The position numbers and the translations under genes were made by a program. From Quisquiliibacterium transsilvanicum (lineage in GTDB: Bacteria > Pseudomonadota > Gammaproteobacteria > Burkholderiales > Burkholderiaceae_E): a stretch of 64,000 nt of DNA. Shown in pieces: positions 49,191 to 57,791 of this stretch. The stretch covers positions 310,001-374,000 of the forward strand of contig NZ_JACHGB010000006.1 in the NCBI RefSeq assembly GCF_014202215.1, read 5' to 3'. The notes under the pieces are model-generated. The model saw only the letters and a list, made by a program, of their open reading frames with translations, searched no databases and had not been told where the DNA came from. The number at the start of each line of letters is the position of its first letter. The stretch's first letter is position 1.

Positions 49191-50348
49191 ATGACGATCC
49201 AAGGAATTCGCCCCCTGCTTCTGGCCGCCGCCCTGCTCGGCCTCACCGCCTGCGGCGAGCGTGCAGCGCCGCCGAGCGCCGCCTCTGCCGCCAGACCCGA
49301 CCCGATGGAGATCGCGCTCGACGACTCCACGCGGTCGCGCGTCAGCACCGCGGCGGTCGGCACCAGCACGGTCATGGAGACCGTCCGGATCGCCGGCCGC
49401 ATCGAGGTCAACCAGTACCGCACCGCGCGGATCGGTGCGCCGATCACTGGACGCATCTCGCAGATCGACGCCGAGCTCGGCCAGCGCGTCCGCGCAGGCC
49501 AGGTGCTCGCCGAGATCAACAGCCCGGAGCTGGCCCAGGCCCAGCTCGCCTTCCTTCGCGCGAACTCGCAGCAGCAGCAGCTGACCAGGGCGGTCGAGCG
49601 GGCCCAGCTGCTGCTGGCCGCCGACGTGATCGGCTCGGCGGAGCTGCAGCGCCGCCAGACCGAGCTCACGGTGTTCTCGGCCGAGAAGCGCGCGGTCTCC
49701 GACCAGCTGCGCGCGCTCGGCCTGTCCCGGGAGCGGATCCGGCGCCTCGAGGAAACCGGGCAGATCCAGCAGACCGCCTCGATCACCGCGACGCTCTCGG
49801 GCACGCTGATCGACCGCCAAGTGGCGCAGGGCCAGGTCGTCAGCCCCTCCGATGTGCTGTTCGTGGTGTCCGACCTCGGCTCGGTCTGGGCGGTGGCCGA
49901 GGTGCCCGAGCAGGACGCCCGCTTCGTGACGCGCGGGCAGAAGGTGCGGCTGGAGGTGCCCGCGCTGGACAACCAGCAGCTCGAAGCCAGTGTCCAGTAC
50001 GTCGCCGACATCGTCGACCCGCAGACGCGCACTGTGCGCGTGGGCGCGGTGCTGGAGAACCGCGACCAGCGCCTAAAGCCCTCGATGCTGATGACCATGC
50101 TGGTGCAGGGCAGGTCGTCGGAACGGCAGGTGGTTCCCTCGAGCGCGGTCGTGCGCGAGAACGACGTCGACCACGTGTTCGTGCTGGTGCGCGACGATGC
50201 GTTCCGGCTGACGCCGGTGACGCTCGAGCCGGAGCGCGACGGTGTGCGGCCGCTGGCGCGGCCGCTGCCCGAGGGGGCGCGCATCGCGATCGACGGCGCC
50301 TTCCACCTGAACAACGCCCGCATGCAGCGCGCGCTGGCCGGCAACTGA
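49191..50348 (+). CDS. CzcB-like periplasmic adaptor lipoprotein (membrane fusion protein)
   Basis: A 385-residue HlyD/CzcB-family adaptor with a lipobox signal (LLLAAALLGLTAC), so it is anchored by lipid at Cys21. It has a barrel-sandwich lipoyl domain (IGAPITGRISQIDAELGQRV), a coiled hairpin (AQLAFLRANSQQQQLTRAVE) and beta-barrel domains. It joins the inner-membrane pump to the outer-membrane duct. It lacks the His-rich metal-binding N-terminal stretch seen in some CzcB proteins, and I see no Met cluster like that of CusB. ATG at 49191. Confidence 0.9.
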   Translation: MTIQGIRPLLLAAALLGLTACGERAAPPSAASAARPDPMEIALDDSTRSRVSTAAVGTSTVMETVRIAGRIEVNQYRTARIGAPITGRISQIDAELGQRVRAGQVLAEINSPELAQAQLAFLRANSQQQQLTRAVERAQLLLAADVIGSAELQRRQTELTVFSAEKRAVSDQLRALGLSRERIRRLEETGQIQQTASITATLSGTLIDRQVAQGQVVSPSDVLFVVSDLGSVWAVAEVPEQDARFVTRGQKVRLEVPALDNQQLEASVQYVADIVDPQTRTVRVGAVLENRDQRLKPSMLMTMLVQGRSSERQVVPSSAVVRENDVDHVFVLVRDDAFRLTPVTLEPERDGVRPLARPLPEGARIAIDGAFHLNNARMQRALAGN

Positions 50349-50366
50349 CGGAACGGAGCCTTCAAC

Positions 50367-53300
50367 ATGATCCGTTCCCTGATCGCGTGGGCGCTCAAGC
50401 AGCGCATCGTCGTTGCCGTCGTCGCGCTCGCCGTCGCCGCCTTCGGCGTGCTGGGCCTGCGCGGCCTGGCGGTGGACGCCTTCCCCGATGTCACCAACGT
50501 CCAGGTGCAGATCGGCACCGAATCTCCGGGCCGCGCTCCCGCGGAGGTCGAGCGCTTCGTCACCGTGCCGATCGAGAACGCGATGCGCGGCATGCCCGGC
50601 CTCGTGGAGATGCGCTCGCTCAACCGCAACGGACTGTCGCTGATCACGCTGGTGTTCACTGACGACACCGACGTCTACTTCGCCCGCCAGGTCGCGCTCG
50701 AGCGCCTGATCGAGGTCGCCGACCGCATGCCCGAGGGGGCGACGCCGGTGCTCGGCCCGGTCTCCAGCGGCCTCGGCGAGGTCTACCAGTACACCCTCGA
50801 GCATCCGTCCGACGGCGACCGGGAGCTGTCGGTGGACGAGCTGAAATCGCGGCGCGACCTCCAGGACTGGGTGGTCAGGCCGCTGCTGCGCTCGATCCCG
50901 GGGGTGGCCGAGGTCAACTCGCACGGCGGCTACGTCAGGCAGTACCAGGTGATCGCGAACCCCGAACGCCTGCGCCACTACGGCTTCACCATCCGGGACC
51001 TCTACGGGGCCCTGGCGCGCAACAACGCCAACTCCTCCGGCGGCGCGCTGCCCGTCCGCGCCGAGCAGTACCTGATCCGCGGCGAGGGCCTGATCGCGAG
51101 CCTGGACGACATCCGCAACATCGTGCTCAAGGAAGTCAACGGCACGCCGGTCTACGTGCGCGACGTGGCCGAGGTGCGCTTCGGCCAGGAGGTGCGCCGC
51201 GGCGCCATCCTGCGCGACGGCGTCACCGAATCCGTTGCCGGCATCGTTCAGATGCAGCGCGGCGGCAACGCGCGCGAGGTGGTGCAGCGGGTCAAGGCGC
51301 GCGTCGAGCAGATCAACGCGCAGAGCGAGATCCCCGGCGGGCTGCAGATCGTGCCCTTCTACGACCGCACCGACCTGGTCGATGCCGCGCTGCTGAACGT
51401 CTCCAAGGTGCTCGTCGAGGGAGTGGTGCTGGTGATCGCGGTGCTGTTCGTGTTCCTGGGCGACGTGCGCTCGAGCGTGATCGTCGTCGCGACGCTGCTG
51501 CTGACGCCGCTGATGACCTTCCTGGTGATGGGCCAGATCGGCCTGTCGGCGAACCTGATGTCGCTGGGCGGCCTGGCCATCGCGATCGGCCTGATGGTCG
51601 ACGGCGCGGTGGTCGTCGTCGAGAACGCGTATGCGCGCCTGGGCAAGGCGCGCACCAGCCTGGGATTGCGCAAGGAGCACTACATCCTCGAGGCGGCCAG
51701 CGAGGTCAGCAAGCCGGTGCTCTACGGCGTGGGCATCATCATCCTGGTGTTCCTGCCGCTGCTGTCGCTGCAGGGCATGGAAGGCAGGATGTTCGCGCCG
51801 CTGGCGCTCACCATCGCGATCGCGCTGACGATCTCGCTGGTGCTCTCGTTCACGCTCACGCCGGCGCTGTCCTCGTTCCTGCTCAAGGGGGGCAAGGAGG
51901 AGGACACCTGGCTGCTGCGCAAGATCAAGCACCCCTACCTGCGCGCGCTCGACTGGAGCCTGGGCAACGGACGCAAGGTGATCCTCGGCGCGCTCGGACT
52001 GATGGCCGCGGCGATCGCCTGCATCCCACTGCTGGGCACCGCCTTCATCCCGACGATGAAGGAAGGCTCGCTCACGCCGGTGATCGTGCGCGCGCCCAAC
52101 ATCTCGCTGGACGAGTCGCTGAAGCTCGAGCGCGAGGCGCTCGCCGCGATCGCCACCGTGCCCGGCGTGGCGCGGGTGGTCTCGCGCCTGGGCGGCGGCG
52201 AATCGTCCGCCGACCCCGGCCTGCCCCACGAGTCCGATCCCATCGCCACGCTGAAGCCGCGCGACCAATGGCCGGACGGGTGGACACAGGACGACATCGC
52301 CGACGCCATCCGCGAGAAGCTGCGGGTGCTGCCTGGCGTGGAGGTCGCCATCAGCCAGCCGATCGCGGCGCGCGTCGACGAGATGGTCTCCGGGGTGCGC
52401 TCGCAGGTGGCGATCAAGATCTTCGGCGACGACCTCGCGGTGCTGCGCGAGAAGGGCGACGCGATCGCCCGGGTCCTCTCCAGCCTGCAGGGCACGACCG
52501 ACCTGCGCGTCGAGCGGGTCACCGGGCAGAACTACCTGACCGTGCAGATCGACCGCAGCGCGATCGCCCGATACGGCATCAACGTCGAGGACGTCAACGA
52601 CCTGATCGAGTCCGCGGTGCGCGGCCGCGTCACCTCGACCGTGTTCGAGGGCGAGCGCCGCTACGACCTGTTCGTGCGCTACCCGGAGTCCAGCCGGAAC
52701 AACGTCGAGGCGGTCTCCAGCCTGCTGCTGCGCTCGCCCGGCGGGGCGCTGGTGCCGCTGAACGACGTCGCCGAAATCCGGCTGGTCGACGGCCCGCCGC
52801 AGATCGCCCGCGAGGACGGCCGGCGCCGCCTGGTGATCGGCGCCAACGTGGTCGGACGCGACCTCGGCGGCTACGTGGCCGAGGCGCAGGCGCGCATCGC
52901 GAGCGACGTCCCGCTGCCCGAGGGCTACCGGCTCGAGTGGGGCGGCCAGTTCGAGAACATGGAGCGGGCGCTCGAGCGGCTGTCGGTGATCATCCCGATG
53001 ACCATCGCGGCGATCTTCTTCCTGCTGTTCATGCTGTTCGACTCGGTGCGCCAGGCCGCGCTGATCATCACGGTGCTGCCGCTGGCCGCGATCGGCGGCG
53101 TTTTCGGGCTCCTGCTGTCCGGGGAATATCTGTCCGTGCCGGCGGCGGTGGGCTTCATCAACCTCTGGGGGATCGCGGTGCTCAACGGCGTGGTGCTGAT
53201 CAGCCAGATCCGCTCGCTGCTCGATCAGGGTCACCCGCTGGCCGAAGCGATCCGCGAGGGCTGCGAGCACCGCTTCAGGCCCGTGATGATGACCGCTACG

Positions 53301-53561
53301 GTGGCGATGCTCGCGCTGATCCCGATGCTGTTCTCGAGCGGCCCGGGCTCCGAGGTGACGCGGCCGCTGGCGGTGGTCGTCATCGGCGGCCTGATCACCT
53401 CGACCAGCCTTACCCTGCTGGTGCTGCCGGTGCTGTATTCGATGCTCGGAATGTCGAAGGAGTCCAGGCGACTGTCACGGATCGAGGCCGAAGAGCTCGA
53501 GCAGGCGAAGGCCCGGCGCGCCGCCGGTGCCGCGGGGCTTGCCGGCACGGGGGGCCGGTGA
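50367..53561 (+). CDS. Heavy-metal efflux RND pump, CzcA/CusA family
   Basis: A 1064-residue RND transporter with 12 helices and two large periplasmic loops. It begins MIRSLIAWALKQR and has the HME-type phrase FPDVTNVQVQIGTESPG. Helix 4 reads IAIGLMVDGAVVVVEN: the proton-path Asp and Glu are present, but the first Asp of the CzcA motif (DFG-x3-D) is replaced by an IAIG context like CusA. This places it outside the classical Co/Zn/Cd group. Export direction is periplasm or cytoplasm to outside, driven by protons. The Mn-type riboswitch upstream suggests that Mn2+ or a related cation is the signal and perhaps the substrate. Adaptor and duct genes precede it. Confidence 0.93.
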   Translation: MIRSLIAWALKQRIVVAVVALAVAAFGVLGLRGLAVDAFPDVTNVQVQIGTESPGRAPAEVERFVTVPIENAMRGMPGLVEMRSLNRNGLSLITLVFTDDTDVYFARQVALERLIEVADRMPEGATPVLGPVSSGLGEVYQYTLEHPSDGDRELSVDELKSRRDLQDWVVRPLLRSIPGVAEVNSHGGYVRQYQVIANPERLRHYGFTIRDLYGALARNNANSSGGALPVRAEQYLIRGEGLIASLDDIRNIVLKEVNGTPVYVRDVAEVRFGQEVRRGAILRDGVTESVAGIVQMQRGGNAREVVQRVKARVEQINAQSEIPGGLQIVPFYDRTDLVDAALLNVSKVLVEGVVLVIAVLFVFLGDVRSSVIVVATLLLTPLMTFLVMGQIGLSANLMSLGGLAIAIGLMVDGAVVVVENAYARLGKARTSLGLRKEHYILEAASEVSKPVLYGVGIIILVFLPLLSLQGMEGRMFAPLALTIAIALTISLVLSFTLTPALSSFLLKGGKEEDTWLLRKIKHPYLRALDWSLGNGRKVILGALGLMAAAIACIPLLGTAFIPTMKEGSLTPVIVRAPNISLDESLKLEREALAAIATVPGVARVVSRLGGGESSADPGLPHESDPIATLKPRDQWPDGWTQDDIADAIREKLRVLPGVEVAISQPIAARVDEMVSGVRSQVAIKIFGDDLAVLREKGDAIARVLSSLQGTTDLRVERVTGQNYLTVQIDRSAIARYGINVEDVNDLIESAVRGRVTSTVFEGERRYDLFVRYPESSRNNVEAVSSLLLRSPGGALVPLNDVAEIRLVDGPPQIAREDGRRRLVIGANVVGRDLGGYVAEAQARIASDVPLPEGYRLEWGGQFENMERALERLSVIIPMTIAAIFFLLFMLFDSVRQAALIITVLPLAAIGGVFGLLLSGEYLSVPAAVGFINLWGIAVLNGVVLISQIRSLLDQGHPLAEAIREGCEHRFRPVMMTATVAMLALIPMLFSSGPGSEVTRPLAVVVIGGLITSTSLTLLVLPVLYSMLGMSKESRRLSRIEAEELEQAKARRAAGAAGLAGTGGR

Positions 53562-53626
53562 AACGCCGGCCGGAGTCGAGGCGGTAGCATCGGGGGATCC
53601 GACGCCAAGGCGTCGCTTCCCCACGG

Positions 53627-54646
53627 ATGCCTCCGATGCACGCCTTGCTCGACTTCACGCCGCGACCACGACCCGACCACGACCCGATCAGCGCGGCGCT
53701 CGCCGCGCAGCCGACTGCCGTCGCGCCGATCGAAGACGTCGGACAGTGGTGGCCGGTCCACCGCGCCCTCGCCGCACGCCACCGCGCGCCCTTCGCCCTC
53801 TCGGTTGCCGGAGGGCTGGCCGCCGACCGGGCCGGCTGGGCGTTCGCCAGCGCCTACCAGGCGGCACTGCGCGCCCTGGTTCCGGGACTGGCGGACGACG
53901 TGGTCGCCGCGTTCTGCGTCACCGAGGCCACCGGCAACCGCCCGCGTGACATCCACACCACCTTCCGTGACGTAGGCAATGGCCGACTTGCCATCACGGG
54001 CGCCAAGCGCTGGTCCACGCTGGGCCCCGGCAGCACGCTGCTGCTGGTGGTCGGGCAGGCGAGCCCGGCGGCTGACGCGCCCGCCGCGCGCTCGAACCTG
54101 AAGGTGGTCCCGGTGCCGGCCGACGCCCCTGGCGTGATCGTGGAAGCCATGCCGCCGGCCGCCTTCGTACCTGAGGTGCCGCATGCCCGCATCCGGCTCG
54201 ACGAGGTGGAGGTTTCCGCAGGCAGCCTGCTCCCGGGTGACGGCTACGACCGCTACGTGAAGCCCTTCCGAACCATCGAGGACACGCACATCAATGCGGC
54301 GCTGATGGCCTGGCTGCTGCGCGAGACGCGCGTTCGCGGCTGGCCTGCAGCGTACGCCGAACGCCTGGTCGCAGCGCTTGCGGCGCTCGAGCATGTGAGC
54401 ACGATGGATCCCGCGTCGCCCGCCTGCCACCTGGCGCTCACCGGCGCGCTCGACTGGTGCCAGAACCTGTACGCGCAGGCCGGCCCGCTCTGGGAATCCT
54501 GTGGCGACGAGGCAGCGGCCGCGCGCTGGACGCGCGACGCGGCGCTGTTCGGCATGGCTTCGAAGGTGCGCGAGCTGCGCGCGCTGCGCGCCTGGGAGCG
54601 GCTCGCAGCCGGCGCGACTCAGCTCAGCCCGTCACGCGGAGCATGA
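53627..54646 (+). CDS. Acyl-CoA dehydrogenase-like protein, short form
   Basis: A 339-residue protein with the middle domain of acyl-CoA dehydrogenases: FCVTEATGNRPRDIHTT and LAITGAKRWSTLGPGS. It is about 50 to 80 residues shorter than normal. The usual catalytic-base and FAD-binding C-terminal motifs are not recognisable, so it may be a non-canonical or structural family member. Two near ATGs exist (53627 and 53636). Its 3' end overlaps the convergent quinone oxidoreductase by 23 bp. Confidence 0.75.
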   Translation: MPPMHALLDFTPRPRPDHDPISAALAAQPTAVAPIEDVGQWWPVHRALAARHRAPFALSVAGGLAADRAGWAFASAYQAALRALVPGLADDVVAAFCVTEATGNRPRDIHTTFRDVGNGRLAITGAKRWSTLGPGSTLLLVVGQASPAADAPAARSNLKVVPVPADAPGVIVEAMPPAAFVPEVPHARIRLDEVEVSAGSLLPGDGYDRYVKPFRTIEDTHINAALMAWLLRETRVRGWPAAYAERLVAALAALEHVSTMDPASPACHLALTGALDWCQNLYAQAGPLWESCGDEAAAARWTRDAALFGMASKVRELRALRAWERLAAGATQLSPSRGA

Positions 54647-55625
54647 TCTTGCCGATGTGCGCCGAGCTCTCCATCAACGCATGCGCGTCGGCCGCGTCCT
54701 CCATCGCGTACTCGCGGAAGACGTAGGGCAGGGCCCGCCCCGCCTCGAGCAGCGGCCACACCTCGCGCTGCAGCGCCTCGGCCAGGCGCGCCTTGTCCTG
54801 CGCCGAACGCGGTCTCAGCATGGAGCCGGTCCAGGTGATCCGACGGGCCATGATCGGCATCCAGTCCGCCTCGGCCTTCGAGCCGTTCAGGAAGGCGATC
54901 TGCACCAGCCGGCCGTCCATCGCCAGGCAGCGCAGGTTGCGCCCGATGTAGTCGCCGCCGACCATGTCGAGGATCACGTCGACGCCGCGCTTGCCGGTCG
55001 CCGCCGCCACCTCGGCGACGAAGTCCTGCTGCCGGTAGTCGATCGCGAGATCCGCGCCGAGCTCGACGCAGGCCTTCGCCTTCTCCGCGTTGCCCACGGT
55101 GACGAACACCTTCGCGCCGCGCGCCTTGGCGAGCTGGATCGCGGTCAGACCGATTCCGGACGAGCCGCCATGAACCAGCAGGGTCTCGCCGGCCGCCAGC
55201 CGCCCGTGCTCCATGACGTTGGCCCAGACCGTGAAGAAGGTTTCCGGCAGCGCTGCCGCCTGCAGCATCGACAGCCCCTTTGGCACCGGCATCACCTGGC
55301 CCGCGGGGACCGCGACATACTCGGCGTAGCCGCCGCCGTTGCACAGCGCGCAGACGGCGTCGCCCTGCCGCCACCGCTCGACGCCCGCGCCCACCGCGAC
55401 CACCTCGCCGGACACTTCCAGGCCGAGCAGCGGCGATGCTCCGGGCGGCGGCGGATAGCGTCCCTCGCGCTGGGCGACGTCCGGCCGGTTGACGCCGGCG
55501 AACGCGACCCGGACCAGCACCTCGCCCGCGCGCACCTCGGGGAGCGGCCCGGTCTTCACCGAAATCACCGAGGGCGGGCCGCCGGCACCGTGATCGACGT
55601 AGCGCATCGAGGAGGGAAGGGTCAT
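54624..55625 (-). CDS. NAD(P)H:quinone oxidoreductase (zinc-less MDR family)
   Basis: A 333-residue medium-chain dehydrogenase/reductase. It has FAGVNRPDVAQREG, the substrate-domain LLGLEVSGEVVAVGAG, the nucleotide-binding HGGSSGIGLTAIQLAKARG and ILDMVGGDYIGRNL, as in PIG3/QOR proteins. These reduce quinones or enones with NADPH and need no zinc. ATG at 55625, with a second possible start at 55607 (MRYVDH). It is divergent from the sterol-desaturase-family gene (115-bp gap). Confidence 0.9.
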   Translation of the reverse strand: MTLPSSMRYVDHGAGGPPSVISVKTGPLPEVRAGEVLVRVAFAGVNRPDVAQREGRYPPPPGASPLLGLEVSGEVVAVGAGVERWRQGDAVCALCNGGGYAEYVAVPAGQVMPVPKGLSMLQAAALPETFFTVWANVMEHGRLAAGETLLVHGGSSGIGLTAIQLAKARGAKVFVTVGNAEKAKACVELGADLAIDYRQQDFVAEVAAATGKRGVDVILDMVGGDYIGRNLRCLAMDGRLVQIAFLNGSKAEADWMPIMARRITWTGSMLRPRSAQDKARLAEALQREVWPLLEAGRALPYVFREYAMEDAADAHALMESSAHIGKIMLRVTG

Positions 55626-55740
55626 GTCGCGTACTCCTGGGTTCGTTGCGGAATCGGGGTCGCATCCTCGCACCTGGGCGCGGCCGCGTCCAGCGCAGGG
55701 GCGGCATGCCAGGAGGGTGAAACCGGACTATATTCGCGCG

Positions 55741-57060
55741 ATGCAGGAAACCGTGATCACCCTGGCCACTCCGGTGTTTCTCGCGCTGATCGCGTTCGAG
55801 TTCGCCTGGGGCTGGCGGCGGGGCCGCAACACCTACCGGCTCAACGACGCGATCACCTCGATCGGACTGGGCGCACTGTCGCAGGTCGCCGGGGTGTTCA
55901 CCCGGGTGCTGGGCCTGGGCATCTACGCGCTTGCCCATGAGTCCCTGGCGCTCGCGCAGTGGCCGGTGGAGGCATGGTGGGCGCTGCCGGCGGCGCTGCT
56001 CTTCTACGACTTCTGCTACTACTGGCACCACCGCTGGATGCACGAGGTGGCGGTGGCCTGGGCGGCGCATGTGGTGCACCACTCGAGCGAGGACTACAAC
56101 CTCTCGACCGCGCTGCGCCAGACCGCCACCGGGGAGTTCCTTGGCTGGATCCCCTACCTGCCGATGGCGATCGCGGGGGTTCCCCCCTCGCTGTTTGTCA
56201 CCGTGGCGCTGATCGACCTGCTCTACCAGTTCTGGATCCACACCGGCCAGGTCGGCCGCCTGGGCTGGTTCGACCGGGTCTTCGCCTCGCCGTCCAACCA
56301 TCGCGTGCACCACGCGGTGAACGACCGCTACCTCGATCGCAACTACGGCGGCATCCTCATCGTCTGGGACCGGATGTTCGGCAGCTTCCAGGAGGAGCTC
56401 GACGAAGATCCGCCGGTCTACGGAACCCGCAAGCCGTTGCGCAGCTTCGATCCGCTGCGCGCGAACCTCGGGGTCTACGCGCAACTGACGCGCGACAGCC
56501 TTCGCACGCGGCGCTGGCGCGACAAGCTGCAGCTCTGGGTGCGCCCGCCTGGCTGGCAGCCCGCGGACCTCGCGGCAGCGCCCGGCGCAGCCGCCTCCGC
56601 CGCGCCCGCCACCACTGCGCCCGCCACGGCCGGCATGCACGAAGCCGTCCGCGCCCGCTTCGACCCCGTCGTGCCGGCGGCCGTGCGCCTGCATGCGTCC
56701 TTCCAGTTCGCACTGCTGCTCGGCTGCTCGGTGTACTTCCTGCAGCTCGGTGCGACGGCGACCACCGCCGCGCTGCTGGCCTGGTTCGCCTTCATCGCGC
56801 TGTCGATGTCCGTCATCGGCGCGCTGCTCGAAGGCAGGGCCGGCGCCGCCCGGATGGAACTCGCCAGGACGCTCGTCATCCTCGCCCTCCTGGCCGTGTG
56901 GATCTCCTGGCCGGGCCCCGATGCGCTGCCGGCCTGGGCCGCGCTGGGGCTCGGCGGGCTGGCGGCGGCATCGGTCCTGAGCGCCTGGCGCGCGGCCCGC
57001 ACGGTGACGCCCACGCCCACGCCGACGCCGACGCCGACGCCGGCAGGGACGCCCCGATGA
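55741..57060 (+). CDS. Fatty-acid-hydroxylase superfamily enzyme resembling alkylglycerol monooxygenase (AGMO/TMEM195)
   Basis: A 439-residue integral membrane diiron enzyme with the histidine clusters HRWMH, HVVHH and HRVHH. The match to animal AGMO is more specific than the superfamily: HHSSEDYNLSTALRQ, LLYQFWIHT, P-S-NHRVHH, the GGILIVWDRMFGSF block, a PGW segment and a C-terminal multi-helix domain. AGMO cleaves the ether bond of alkylglycerols and needs tetrahydrobiopterin. The C-terminus ends in a (Thr-Pro)n tract coded by a 6-bp repeat. The stop overlaps the YhhN gene start (ATGA), so the pair is translationally coupled. Confidence 0.85.
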   Translation: MQETVITLATPVFLALIAFEFAWGWRRGRNTYRLNDAITSIGLGALSQVAGVFTRVLGLGIYALAHESLALAQWPVEAWWALPAALLFYDFCYYWHHRWMHEVAVAWAAHVVHHSSEDYNLSTALRQTATGEFLGWIPYLPMAIAGVPPSLFVTVALIDLLYQFWIHTGQVGRLGWFDRVFASPSNHRVHHAVNDRYLDRNYGGILIVWDRMFGSFQEELDEDPPVYGTRKPLRSFDPLRANLGVYAQLTRDSLRTRRWRDKLQLWVRPPGWQPADLAAAPGAAASAAPATTAPATAGMHEAVRARFDPVVPAAVRLHASFQFALLLGCSVYFLQLGATATTAALLAWFAFIALSMSVIGALLEGRAGAARMELARTLVILALLAVWISWPGPDALPAWAALGLGGLAAASVLSAWRAARTVTPTPTPTPTPTPAGTPR

Positions 57061-57791
57061 CGCCTCCTGACGCAGCACCCTATGGCCCGCCCTGCAGCGA
57101 TCCGTCCCGCACCCGCCTGCTCGTCCTTGCGATCGCGGCAAGCGCCGCGCTGGCGATCGCCGCCCGGCTGCTGACGATCGACTGGCTGTTGTGGGCGCTC
57201 AAGCCGCTGACGACCGTGCTGATCCTGCTGCTGGCGGCGCGCCGCGCTCGCGGCCCCTACGCCCGCGCAGTGCTCGCCGGGCTGCTGCTGTCGCTGGCCG
57301 GCGACGTGCTGCTGATTCCCGAGGGGCTGTTCGTCGGCGGGCTGGCGGCCTTCCTGCTCGCGCACGTCGCCTACCTGCGCGCCTTCACCCGCGATGCGCG
57401 CTTCGCGGCGCGCGCCGCACCGTTCGCGATCGTGGCTGCGATCGCGGCCGGCATCCTCGCGGTGCTCTGGCCCAGGCTGCCGCCCGGACTCGGCGTGCCG
57501 GTGCTCGCCTACGTCGCGATGCTGGGCGCGATGACCGCGCAGGCCTTCGCGCGCCATGCCGCGCTGCGCACTCCCGCGACCCGCCGCGCAGCGCTCGGCG
57601 GTGCGCTCTTCCTGGCGTCGGACGCGCTGCTCGCCATCGACCGCTTCCATACCGACCTGCCGCTGGCGCCGCTGCTGGTGCTGGGCCTCTACTGGCCGGC
57701 ACAGCTGCTGATCGCGCTGTCCATCGAGCCCGCGCCCCGCGCCGCGGGCCCGGCCGGCGGGAACCTCAGCTCGCCGCCATCACCGCGCTGA
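57057..57791 (+). CDS. YhhN/TMEM86-family protein (lysoplasmalogenase-like)
   Basis: A 244-residue membrane protein with about eight helices and the YhhN motifs KPLTTVLILLLA, LLSLAGDVLLI and ALFLASDALLAIDRF (two Asp-containing blocks thought to be catalytic). Characterised members (TMEM86B, LpYhhN) hydrolyse the vinyl-ether bond of lysoplasmalogen. It is coupled by overlap to an AGMO-like ether monooxygenase, which supports a shared role in ether-lipid breakdown. Its 3' end overlaps ehuA (convergent) by 26 bp. Confidence 0.85.
   Translation: MTPPDAAPYGPPCSDPSRTRLLVLAIAASAALAIAARLLTIDWLLWALKPLTTVLILLLAARRARGPYARAVLAGLLLSLAGDVLLIPEGLFVGGLAAFLLAHVAYLRAFTRDARFAARAAPFAIVAAIAAGILAVLWPRLPPGLGVPVLAYVAMLGAMTAQAFARHAALRTPATRRAALGGALFLASDALLAIDRFHTDLPLAPLLVLGLYWPAQLLIALSIEPAPRAAGPAGGNLSSPPSPR

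Noticed and set aside
50073-53270. A 1065-codon open frame on the minus strand opposite the RND pump gene
   Set aside because: It is His/Arg/Asp-rich without any family resemblance and mirrors the codon structure of the clearly conserved pump gene. In GC-rich DNA such antisense frames are common by-products.
57006-57045. A minisatellite or origin-like repeat at the end of the AGMO-like gene
   Set aside because: It is a short 6-bp coding repeat that encodes Thr-Pro units at the C-terminus; nothing suggests a replication or recombination role.
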